A stretch of 7,170 nucleotides of DNA from CAYHYG01 sp964360835 (GTDB lineage: Bacteria > Patescibacteriota > Patescibacteriia > UBA1558 > 2-01-FULL-52-15), in assembly GCA_964360835.1 (NCBI GenBank), contig CAYHYG010000040.1, forward strand, positions 1-7,170, given 5' to 3'. This document shows, piece after piece, positions 1 to 4,968 of the stretch. The position numbers and the translations under genes were made by a program. Below the pieces are notes generated by a model that worked only from the letters and a program-made list of their open reading frames with translations, had not been told where the DNA came from and searched no databases. Every line of letters begins with the position of its first letter. Position 1 is the stretch's first letter.

Positions 1-321
1 CGTTTCGACGCCATTGTAGTATTTAAGCCGTTGACCGAAAGTGAGATCAGGCAGATCGCCGGTTTATTGTTGCAACAAGTGGCAGGCCGTTTGGCCCAGC
101 GTGGTATTCAGTTAGAAGTTTCTGATGCGGCCTTGGTCCAGTTGGCGCATGACGGCTTTGATCCGGTTTTCGGAGCTCGTCCTCTGCGACGGCTGGTACA
201 GGAACGAATCGACACTGCTTTAGCTCAATATTTGCTCAAGGGCGCTATTGGCAGACGTGACAGAGTAGTCTTGCAAGCTGACGGTGTGATCGAAGTAATC
301 AAGGCTCCGTCGCTGTCATAG
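1..321 (+). CDS. ClpB/ClpC-type AAA+ ATPase (Hsp100), C-terminal fragment
   Basis: This is the last 106 residues of a gene that begins before the window; the frame is open from base 1, so an apparent TTG start at position 31 is not the true start. Hsp100 ATPases unfold or disaggregate proteins in the cytoplasm, either alone (ClpB) or feeding a ClpP peptidase (ClpC). The fragment begins with RFDAIVVFKPLT, the end of the second AAA+ core as seen in this family. It then shows the D2 small domain, with the sensor-2 motif GARPLRR at fragment residues 58-64 inside the typical context DGFDPVFGARPLRR, and ends in the short beta-rich tail. The Walker A/B motifs, the middle domain and any ClpP-binding loop lie upstream, so ClpB and ClpC cannot be separated from this piece. 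It ends at TAG, 41 bp before glyS, which has its own promoter-like sequence. Confidence 0.87.
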   Translation, partial: RFDAIVVFKPLTESEIRQIAGLLLQQVAGRLAQRGIQLEVSDAALVQLAHDGFDPVFGARPLRRLVQERIDTALAQYLLKGAIGRRDRVVLQADGVIEVIKAPSLS

Positions 322-324
322 CCC

Positions 325-353
325 TTGAATTCCAGTAGTTCTGATGATACTAT
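325..353 (+). promoter_or_regulatory. Predicted sigma-70-type promoter of glyS
   Basis: The -35-like hexamer TTGAAT (325-330) and the -10-like hexamer TACTAT (348-353) are separated by exactly 17 bp, the optimal spacing. Transcription would be expected to start near position 359-361, only two to four bases before the glyS ATG at 363. That would give a leaderless or nearly leaderless mRNA, which agrees with the absence of any Shine-Dalgarno sequence there. This is inferred from sequence only. Confidence 0.6.
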
Positions 354-362
354 CACAACCAT

Positions 363-1682
363 ATGAGAACGATTGATAAGATAGTTAATCTCGCCAAGCG
401 GCGTGGTTTTATTTTTCCCACGGCTGATATCTACGGTGGCTTGGGAGGGTTCTATGACTACGGTCCTCTGGGCGTTCAGCTGAAGCGTAATATTGAATCA
501 ACGTGGTGGAAAGCTTTTGTCGAAGAACGGTCTGATGTCATTGGTCTTGAAACAGCTATTATCGGTCCGCAAGCAGTTTTTCAAGCCAGCGGACATCTAG
601 AGAATTTCACCGATCCTTTAGTTGAATGTAAAACCTGTCATGAACGATTACGTGCCGATAAAGAGGATGAGATTAAAGCGCATCCTCATCAGAATTTTAC
701 CGAAGTGCGACAGTTTAATACCATGTTCAAAACTTTTGTTGGACCGGTAGAAGGCGAAGCCGCGACGGCGTACTTACGTCCCGAGACCGCCCAAGGAATG
801 TTTACTAATTTTGCACAAGTGGTCGAAACAATGCGATCACGTCTGCCTTTTGGTATTGCTCAGATAGGCAAAAATTTCCGCAATGAGATTACCTATCGCA
901 ATTTTATTTTTCGATTACGCGAGTTTGACATTGCTGAGCTGGAATATTTCGTCAAACCAGGAGACGATGAGAAGGCTTTTGACGCCTGGTTAGAGTTTAT
1001 GCAGGATGTACTGGTGAATCGTTTTGGTCTGGCCAAAGAAAATTTAAAACTTTTTGAACATCCCAAGGACACGTTGGCTCACTATAGCAAACGGACGGTT
1101 GATATTCACTATAACTATCCGTGGGGTTGGGATGAGCTCTGGGGGCTGGCCAACCGGACTGACTATGATTTGAAACGCCATCAAGAAGCTTCCGGTCAGA
1201 ATATGGAATACCGTGATCCGCAGACTGGAGAAACCTTCATTCCTTACGTTATTGAGCCGACTGGTGGTATTCAGCGATTGATGCTAGCCATATTACTGGA
1301 ATCTTATGCCGAAATTGAAGGAGGACGATCAACCACGACGGAAGCTGTACGCGAGGAAGAAGTTGTTTTGAAACTGCCCAAACATTTAGCTCCAGTTAAG
1401 GTGGCTATTTTACCATTGTCAAAGAAGCCGGAGTTGCAGCCCTTAGCTCGACAAATCCTGCAGGTGGTTTTCAAAAAGTTTACAGCCCAATATGATGAGG
1501 CCGGAAGTATTGGCAAACGCTACCGCCGTCAAGACGAGATCGGTACGCCTTATTGCGTTACGGTTGATTTTAATTCCCTGCAAGATAATAAAGTAACAAT
1601 ACGTGACCGCGACACTATGCTACAGGAGCGAGTTAATATCGATCAAATCGGTTCTTTTTTGCTAGAGAAGCTAGAGGAGTAG
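363..1682 (+). CDS. glyS: Glycyl-tRNA synthetase, single-chain (alpha2) type
   Basis: Class II synthetase that charges tRNA-Gly with glycine in the cytoplasm using ATP. The 439 residues match the bacterial/archaeal single-chain form, not the split GlyQ/GlyS enzyme. Visible landmarks are the N-terminal YGGLGGFYDYGPLG (24-37) leading into motif 1, the substrate-loop sequence RPETAQGMF (139-147), motif 2 with FRNE (172-175) and RLREF (184-188), and motif 3 EPTGGIQR (298-305) with its arginine. A C-terminal anticodon-binding domain runs from about 343 to 439, including GSIGKRYRRQDEIGTPYCVT. A CxxC pair (C89, C92) sits in the usual zinc-knuckle place, but the second pair, CPxCG in many bacterial relatives, is HPHQ here (107-110) after a shortened insert. 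The ATG at 363 is chosen because MRTIDKIVNLAKRRGF is a normal family N terminus; no Shine-Dalgarno is present. It is followed after 19 bp by a small zinc-ribbon gene, probably co-transcribed. Confidence 0.97.
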   Translation: MRTIDKIVNLAKRRGFIFPTADIYGGLGGFYDYGPLGVQLKRNIESTWWKAFVEERSDVIGLETAIIGPQAVFQASGHLENFTDPLVECKTCHERLRADKEDEIKAHPHQNFTEVRQFNTMFKTFVGPVEGEAATAYLRPETAQGMFTNFAQVVETMRSRLPFGIAQIGKNFRNEITYRNFIFRLREFDIAELEYFVKPGDDEKAFDAWLEFMQDVLVNRFGLAKENLKLFEHPKDTLAHYSKRTVDIHYNYPWGWDELWGLANRTDYDLKRHQEASGQNMEYRDPQTGETFIPYVIEPTGGIQRLMLAILLESYAEIEGGRSTTTEAVREEEVVLKLPKHLAPVKVAILPLSKKPELQPLARQILQVVFKKFTAQYDEAGSIGKRYRRQDEIGTPYCVTVDFNSLQDNKVTIRDRDTMLQERVNIDQIGSFLLEKLEE

Positions 1683-1690
1683 TTCTTTCT

Positions 1691-1699
1691 AGGAGGTGA
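1691..1699 (+). promoter_or_regulatory. Strong Shine-Dalgarno sequence deciding the start at 1702
   Basis: AGGAGGTGA is a nine-base perfect complement to the canonical 3' end of bacterial 16S rRNA (UCACCUCCU). AGGAGG ends five bases before the ATG at 1702. A GTG at 1696 in the same frame overlaps this site and so is unlikely to be the start. No other gene start in the window has a comparable site. Confidence 0.85.
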
Positions 1700-1701
1700 G
1701 C

Positions 1702-1974
1702 ATGCGTCAGGGTTGTCTGGTTTGCGGTCAGTGGGTGCCAACTGGTGTTGGTCACTTAGTTGTCATGAAAGGGACTGTCGGTGAAAGCAAGGAGGGGCGA
1801 ATCATAAGAGTCGACGAGGTTGAAGGGCTGATTTGCTCTGAGCATATATCTAGAGAAGGGAGTATTATTCGAGAGTCTGCTCTTCAGACAAAACTGCAAG
1901 AGAAAATCGCTGAACTGACTCTTAATGGCGTAATTATCCGCCAGGATTCTCTACCGCTCCAGATCGCTCTCTGA
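1702..1974 (+). CDS. Small putative zinc-ribbon protein of unknown function
   Basis: A 90-residue protein that I do not recognise as a named family. It has a CxxC pair at the N terminus (C5, C8, in GCLVCGQW) and a CxxH pair near the middle (C45, H48, in LICSEHI). Together they make a plausible four-ligand zinc-binding site that holds the two ends of a beta-rich segment. The second half (about 50-78) is charged, likely helical, and contains ALQTKLQEKIAELTLNG. There is no signal peptide or membrane segment, so it should be cytoplasmic. The gene follows glyS by 19 bp and is followed by a terminator, so it is most likely the second gene of a glyS operon. It has the only strong Shine-Dalgarno sequence in the window, suggesting it is translated independently and perhaps more strongly than its neighbours. 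Base composition resembles the surrounding genes. A role linked to translation or nucleic acid binding is possible, but only from context. Confidence 0.8.
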   Translation: MRQGCLVCGQWVPTGVGHLVVMKGTVGESKEGRIIRVDEVEGLICSEHISREGSIIRESALQTKLQEKIAELTLNGVIIRQDSLPLQIAL

Positions 1975-1996
1975 TCCCATGCCTAGGCGTTCAGGC

Positions 1997-2028
1997 AAAA
2001 CTCCCCCGATAAGTGTCGGGGGAGTTTT
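1997..2028 (+). terminator. Rho-independent terminator, probably bidirectional
   Basis: A perfect 13-bp inverted repeat, AAAACTCCCCCGA (1997-2009) and TCGGGGGAGTTTT (2016-2028), encloses a six-base loop TAAGTG. The GC-rich core is followed by four T on the + strand and, because of the flanking A run, also by four T on the - strand. It lies 22 bp after the stop codon of the zinc-ribbon gene and should end the glyS transcription unit and insulate it from the accessory gene downstream. Confidence 0.93.
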
Positions 2029-2032
2029 CACA

Positions 2033-2060
2033 TTGATTTATATTTTAAAAGTTGTATAGT
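2033..2060 (+). promoter_or_regulatory. Predicted promoter of the RAYT transposase gene
   Basis: TTGATT (2033-2038) and TATAGT (2055-2060) are 16 bp apart and lie directly downstream of the terminator, in an AT-rich stretch. Transcription would start near 2067, giving a leader of about 37 bases that contains the hairpin at 2070-2101. In such AT-rich DNA chance matches are common, so this is a moderate call. Confidence 0.45.
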
Positions 2061-2069
2061 CAATCTATC

Positions 2070-2101
2070 AAAAACAGGTTTAATCAAGTAACCTTGTTTT
2101 T
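2070..2101 (+). repeat. Hairpin adjoining the transposase start codon
   Basis: The arms AAAAACAGGTT (2070-2080) and AACCTTGTTTTT (2090-2101) are reverse complements except for one bulged T, with a nine-base loop. The 3' arm continues into a run of seven T (2097-2103) that touches the ATG at 2104, so in RNA it would look like a weak terminator or a structure hiding the start region. It could limit transposase expression or be an end structure of the mobile unit; the sequence alone does not decide. Confidence 0.55.
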
Positions 2102-2103
2102 TT

Positions 2104-2592
2104 ATGTATGTAAATAGACCGATGAGACTGGCCGACTATGATTACAGCCAAGATGGCTATTATTTTGTCACATCATGCGTACAAAATTTTATGTCCGTAT
2201 TTGGATATATTGAAAATGGTGTAATGTGTTTGAATTTATTTGGTTCAATTGCCTATCAGCAGTTATATTGGCTAGGATCACACTATCCATATATTACGAT
2301 TGATACCGCAGTTGTCATGCCTAATCATATACATTGTATTGTTTGTATTGATCACGTAGGTCAAGGTCGCGACCTTGACCTACCGGGTCACAAAATAAAA
2401 TCGTTATCAGAATTAATCGGCGCCTTTAAAATGAGAACATCAAAATTTATTCATCGCAATGGTTACGATGATTTCAAATGGCAATCGTCATTTTATGATA
2501 CTATTATTACTTCTGAAGAATCACTTCAGATCATCCGCGATTACATCACCTGCAACCCTACAAACTGGCCCAGAGACAGAAATAAACCATAG
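2104..2592 (+). CDS. REP-associated tyrosine transposase (RAYT, Y1/HUH family)
   Basis: A 162-residue, apparently intact single-strand DNA transposase of the TnpA-REP/Y1 group. These enzymes nick and rejoin DNA through a tyrosine and are associated with dispersed REP hairpins. The family opening RLADYDYSQDGYYFVTSC (8-25) is followed by the HUH metal-binding motif MPNHIHCI with H75 and H77. WQSSFYDTIIT (126-136) and IIRDYITCNPTNW (143-155) follow, and Y147 occupies the position of the catalytic tyrosine in characterised RAYTs. The loop after the HUH motif (V85-L93) is encoded by a perfect DNA palindrome. GC is about 34% in its first half against about 47% in the next gene, which fits horizontal origin. 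There is no Shine-Dalgarno, and the ATG at 2104 follows a T run and hairpin. It stands alone between a terminator and the promoter of the next operon; no second transposon gene or clear terminal repeats are seen. Confidence 0.92.
   Translation: MYVNRPMRLADYDYSQDGYYFVTSCVQNFMSVFGYIENGVMCLNLFGSIAYQQLYWLGSHYPYITIDTAVVMPNHIHCIVCIDHVGQGRDLDLPGHKIKSLSELIGAFKMRTSKFIHRNGYDDFKWQSSFYDTIITSEESLQIIRDYITCNPTNWPRDRNKP
2356..2383. repeat. Perfect 28-bp palindrome, REP-like, inside the transposase gene
   Basis: GTAGGTCAAGGTCG (2356-2369) is followed immediately by its exact reverse complement (2370-2383). Each arm contains a tandem near-repeat AGGTCA/AGGTCG. Being palindromic, both strands begin with GTAG. 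It lies exactly in codon register, with its first base opening codon 85 of the RAYT gene, and encodes VGQGRDLDL. As single-stranded DNA or RNA it would fold into a stable hairpin of roughly 12 bp with a tetraloop. No other copy occurs in this window. Confidence 0.95.
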
Positions 2593-2593
2593 T

Positions 2594-2622
2594 TTGCTCA
2601 TTAACCAAAAATCACCTATAAT
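2594..2622 (+). promoter_or_regulatory. Predicted sigma-70-type promoter of the M16-metG operon
   Basis: TTGCTC (2594-2599) and a perfect consensus TATAAT (2617-2622) are separated by 17 bp. Transcription should start around 2628-2630, leaving a leader of about 12 bases before the ATG at 2641 and no room for a Shine-Dalgarno or riboswitch. The -35 begins two bases after the transposase stop codon. It is the only good promoter seen before the five-gene downstream cluster. Confidence 0.75.
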
Positions 2623-2640
2623 TGGCATATATTTCAACCT

Positions 2641-3912
2641 ATGTTTAAGAAAATAATTCGCAAGGACGGTAGTGTTATTTTGCTGGCTCCCAAGTCAGAT
2701 ACCAAGGCAGTTACTGCTCAAATTATGTATAAGGTTGGTTCGCGACAGGAGACGGCCGCTCTTAACGGTAGTTCGCATTTCGTTGAACATCTGATGTTCA
2801 AAGGCACCAAGAAGCGTCCGACAACCCTAGCTATCTCTAAAGAGCTCGATTCTATCGGTGCTCAGTTCAACGCATTCACCGGCAAAGATCGCACAGCTTA
2901 TTATATAAAAGCTGACAGCGGTCATCTAAGTCTGGCTATGGATATGTTGTCAGATATGCTGAGACATTCAGTTTTGGATCCTGCGGAAGTCAAAAAAGAA
3001 CGAGGCGTTATTTTGGAGGAAATGAAAATGTACGAGGATAATCCCTCAATGTATATAGAAGATGTCTATGAGTCATTACAGTTTAGGGGCACGACACTGG
3101 GTCGTATGATTATCGGTACTAGGCAGACGATAGGTAATGATATTTCTCGCAATCAATTATACCAATACAAAAAACGTTGGTATTATCCCGGTAACATGAT
3201 TATCGGTATGGCTGGAGCCTTGGATGAAGCTGAAGCTTTGCGTCTGGCCAACAAATATTTTCCAGTGGAAAAAAGGAAATCAAACCGCGCTAAGATTCGG
3301 CCGGTTAAACTGTCGCAGACACAAGCCCGCGTCAGTCTGGTCAGTCGGGAGACAGAGCAGGTGCAGATCGCGCTTGGTTTCCCTGGTTTGCGTTCACAGC
3401 ATACTCAGTTACCGGCCTTGACTGTTTTGTCGACCATTCTTGGCGGTACCATGAGTTCACGTCTTTTCATTAATATTCGTGAAAAGAGAGGTTTGTGCTA
3501 TTTCATTCGTTCCGGCGCTGAAACGTACGAAGATGTGGGCGCATTTGTGATTCGTTCTGGTCTTGATAAAAATCGTTTACACTCGGCTTTGAAGCTTATC
3601 AAAGGAGAATTAGATCGTTTGACTAGTTCGTTGGTCAGCAGTGAAGAGTTGTCACGAGCCAAAGAAAATATCAAAGGCAAGACCATACTGAATCTGGAAG
3701 ACCAAGGTGACTACCTTTATTTCCTACAGTCTCAGGAATTATTACATCATCGGATTCAGACAGCGGAACAGAAACTAGCCAAGATTCAATCTGTCAGCCG
3801 AGAAGATGTCCAACGGGTGGCCAGATCCATTATTCGTTGGTCCAAGAGTAATTTGGCTATTATCGGTCCGTATAAAGACGAGAAAGAATTTGTCAAAATT
3901 TTGCGAGCTTAA
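2641..3912 (+). CDS. M16 family zinc metallopeptidase (pitrilysin/processing-peptidase-like)
   Basis: A 423-residue zinc peptidase, the usual length of single-unit M16B enzymes such as bacterial relatives of the mitochondrial processing peptidase beta subunit. The inverted zinc motif HFVEH gives H46, E49 and H50. The third zinc ligand E127, in ILEEMKMYEDNP, lies after exactly 76 intervening residues, matching the family pattern HxxEH-x76-E, so the enzyme should be active. The second, non-catalytic M16 domain (about 185-400) carries the conserved GGTMSSRLFINIREKRGLCY (268-287), which helps form the substrate chamber. There is no signal peptide, so a cytoplasmic role in peptide or precursor processing is likely; the substrate is unknown. 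The start ATG at 2641 is supported by the family-type N terminus (MFKKIIRKDGSVILLAPKSD) and a promoter just upstream, with no Shine-Dalgarno. It heads a likely operon and is followed after 21 bp by a PerM-family gene. Confidence 0.95.
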   Translation: MFKKIIRKDGSVILLAPKSDTKAVTAQIMYKVGSRQETAALNGSSHFVEHLMFKGTKKRPTTLAISKELDSIGAQFNAFTGKDRTAYYIKADSGHLSLAMDMLSDMLRHSVLDPAEVKKERGVILEEMKMYEDNPSMYIEDVYESLQFRGTTLGRMIIGTRQTIGNDISRNQLYQYKKRWYYPGNMIIGMAGALDEAEALRLANKYFPVEKRKSNRAKIRPVKLSQTQARVSLVSRETEQVQIALGFPGLRSQHTQLPALTVLSTILGGTMSSRLFINIREKRGLCYFIRSGAETYEDVGAFVIRSGLDKNRLHSALKLIKGELDRLTSSLVSSEELSRAKENIKGKTILNLEDQGDYLYFLQSQELLHHRIQTAEQKLAKIQSVSREDVQRVARSIIRWSKSNLAIIGPYKDEKEFVKILRA

Positions 3913-3913
3913 T

Positions 3914-3934
3914 TTGTCATTAACATTGTCATTA
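3914..3934 (+). repeat. Short direct repeat in the M16-PerM gap
   Basis: TTGTCATTA occurs twice (3914-3922 and 3926-3934), 12 bp apart, filling the gap between the two genes; the second copy ends on the A of the ATG start. It may be a small duplication or chance. No ribosome binding site or terminator is present in this gap. Confidence 0.5.
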
Positions 3935-4968
3935 TGTCTGAGCCCAAACAAAACGTCTATCACATTTCCACCAAGTCGGTGATCAATGTCATATTGATTA
4001 TCTTGGCCATGGGATTTCTCTGGCTCATCCGAGATATCCTAGGGTTAGTCTTTGTGGCTATCATCTTATCCTCGGCTTTTAATCCTTTAGTAGTCTGGCT
4101 GCAGAAATTTAAGATTCCCAGAGGCTTGAGTCTGTTGGTGGTTTTCATCATCATCATCGGTGCGATAGCAAGTGTCATTACGCTAGTAGCTCAGCCAGTA
4201 GCCAATGAGGTGACCGCATTGATCAATAATTTCCCCAAGTATTATCGCGCTGTGGTGGATGCTTGGGATCAGTTACAGGCCTTTGGCGGGGGAGCTCTGC
4301 AGAACTATAATTTGAGCCGTTCTCTTGGCACTGTTAGTTTGCCTGGGGCGACCTTTGGTATTGTCGGCTTCCTTCAGGCTTTATTTGGAAGTATTTTTGG
4401 TTTCTTCTTGTTGATGGTAATTACGTTTTATCTGACTGTCGAGGAAGAGACTACGCGAAAATTTATACGTAGCGTGACCAAAGATAAATATCAACCGTAT
4501 GTTATGAATCTTATGACACGCATACAGCATCGTCTAGGTTCCTGGCTACGAGGACAATTGATTTTATCGTTGATAATTTTTACCTTGACGTACATTGGCT
4601 TGTCTATTTTAGGCGTGAAATACGCTTTGGTGTTGGCATTGATGGCTGGGTTATTTGAAGTGGTGCCATATATCGGGCCAATCATGGCGGCCATACCGGC
4701 TATTTTCTTGGCTTTCCAGCAATCTAATGTGTTGGCTTTGTTTGTGCTGGGATTATATTTCATCGTGCAACAATTGGAGAATATTATTATTGTGCCACGT
4801 GTCATGGGTAAGATCACAGGATTGAATCCAGTAGTCGTCTTGTTGGCCGTATTAATAGGTGCCAAATTAGCCGGCGTGGTAGGAGCTCTGATGGCAGTGC
4901 CGGTGACTACTGCTTTATCAGTATTTTTAGAGGATTTTTCTCGATCAGAACGTAGCCAGAATGACTGA
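3934..4968 (+). CDS. AI-2E/PerM family membrane protein (putative transporter)
   Basis: A 344-residue polytopic membrane protein of the family variously named AI-2E transporter, PerM or YhhT. Some members have been linked to export of the autoinducer AI-2 or to ion/proton exchange, but the substrate cannot be read from the sequence. Predicted hydrophobic segments lie near residues 15-33, 36-56, 64-86, 143-168, 208-227, 229-260, 264-282 and 296-330. The family signatures are LGSWLRGQLILSLIIF (201-216), FEVVPYIGPIMAAIPA (241-256), and QQLENIIIVPRVMGKITGLN (279-298) followed by LIGAKLAGVVGALMAVP. A soluble stretch at about 90-140 (NEVTALINNFPKYY onward) lies between the second and third membrane groups, as in relatives. 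The start ATG at 3934 comes 21 bp after the peptidase gene, with no Shine-Dalgarno. The stop overlaps the metG start by 8 bp (ATGACTGA), so translational coupling is likely. Confidence 0.93.
   Translation: MSEPKQNVYHISTKSVINVILIILAMGFLWLIRDILGLVFVAIILSSAFNPLVVWLQKFKIPRGLSLLVVFIIIIGAIASVITLVAQPVANEVTALINNFPKYYRAVVDAWDQLQAFGGGALQNYNLSRSLGTVSLPGATFGIVGFLQALFGSIFGFFLLMVITFYLTVEEETTRKFIRSVTKDKYQPYVMNLMTRIQHRLGSWLRGQLILSLIIFTLTYIGLSILGVKYALVLALMAGLFEVVPYIGPIMAAIPAIFLAFQQSNVLALFVLGLYFIVQQLENIIIVPRVMGKITGLNPVVVLLAVLIGAKLAGVVGALMAVPVTTALSVFLEDFSRSERSQND

Noticed and set aside
31..321. A short gene starting at TTG 31
   Set aside because: The same frame is open to base 1 and the residues before position 31 (RFDAIVVFKP) belong to the Clp ATPase family, so this is the tail of a longer gene.
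322..362. T-box or glycine riboswitch before glyS
   Set aside because: The gap is 41 bp and is filled by the promoter; there is no room for such a structured leader.
1696..1704. GTG at 1696 as the start of the zinc-ribbon gene
   Set aside because: It overlaps the AGGAGGTGA ribosome-binding sequence; the ATG at 1702 is correctly placed for that site.
2029..2640. Complete IS200/IS605 element with a TnpB gene or guide RNA
   Set aside because: The protein has RAYT-type features, no second gene follows, and no clear subterminal hairpin pair flanks the gene on both sides.
4491..4865. Open frame of 124 codons on the minus strand
   Set aside because: It lies entirely antisense to the well-supported PerM-family gene and its translation shows no recognisable domain or sensible start context.
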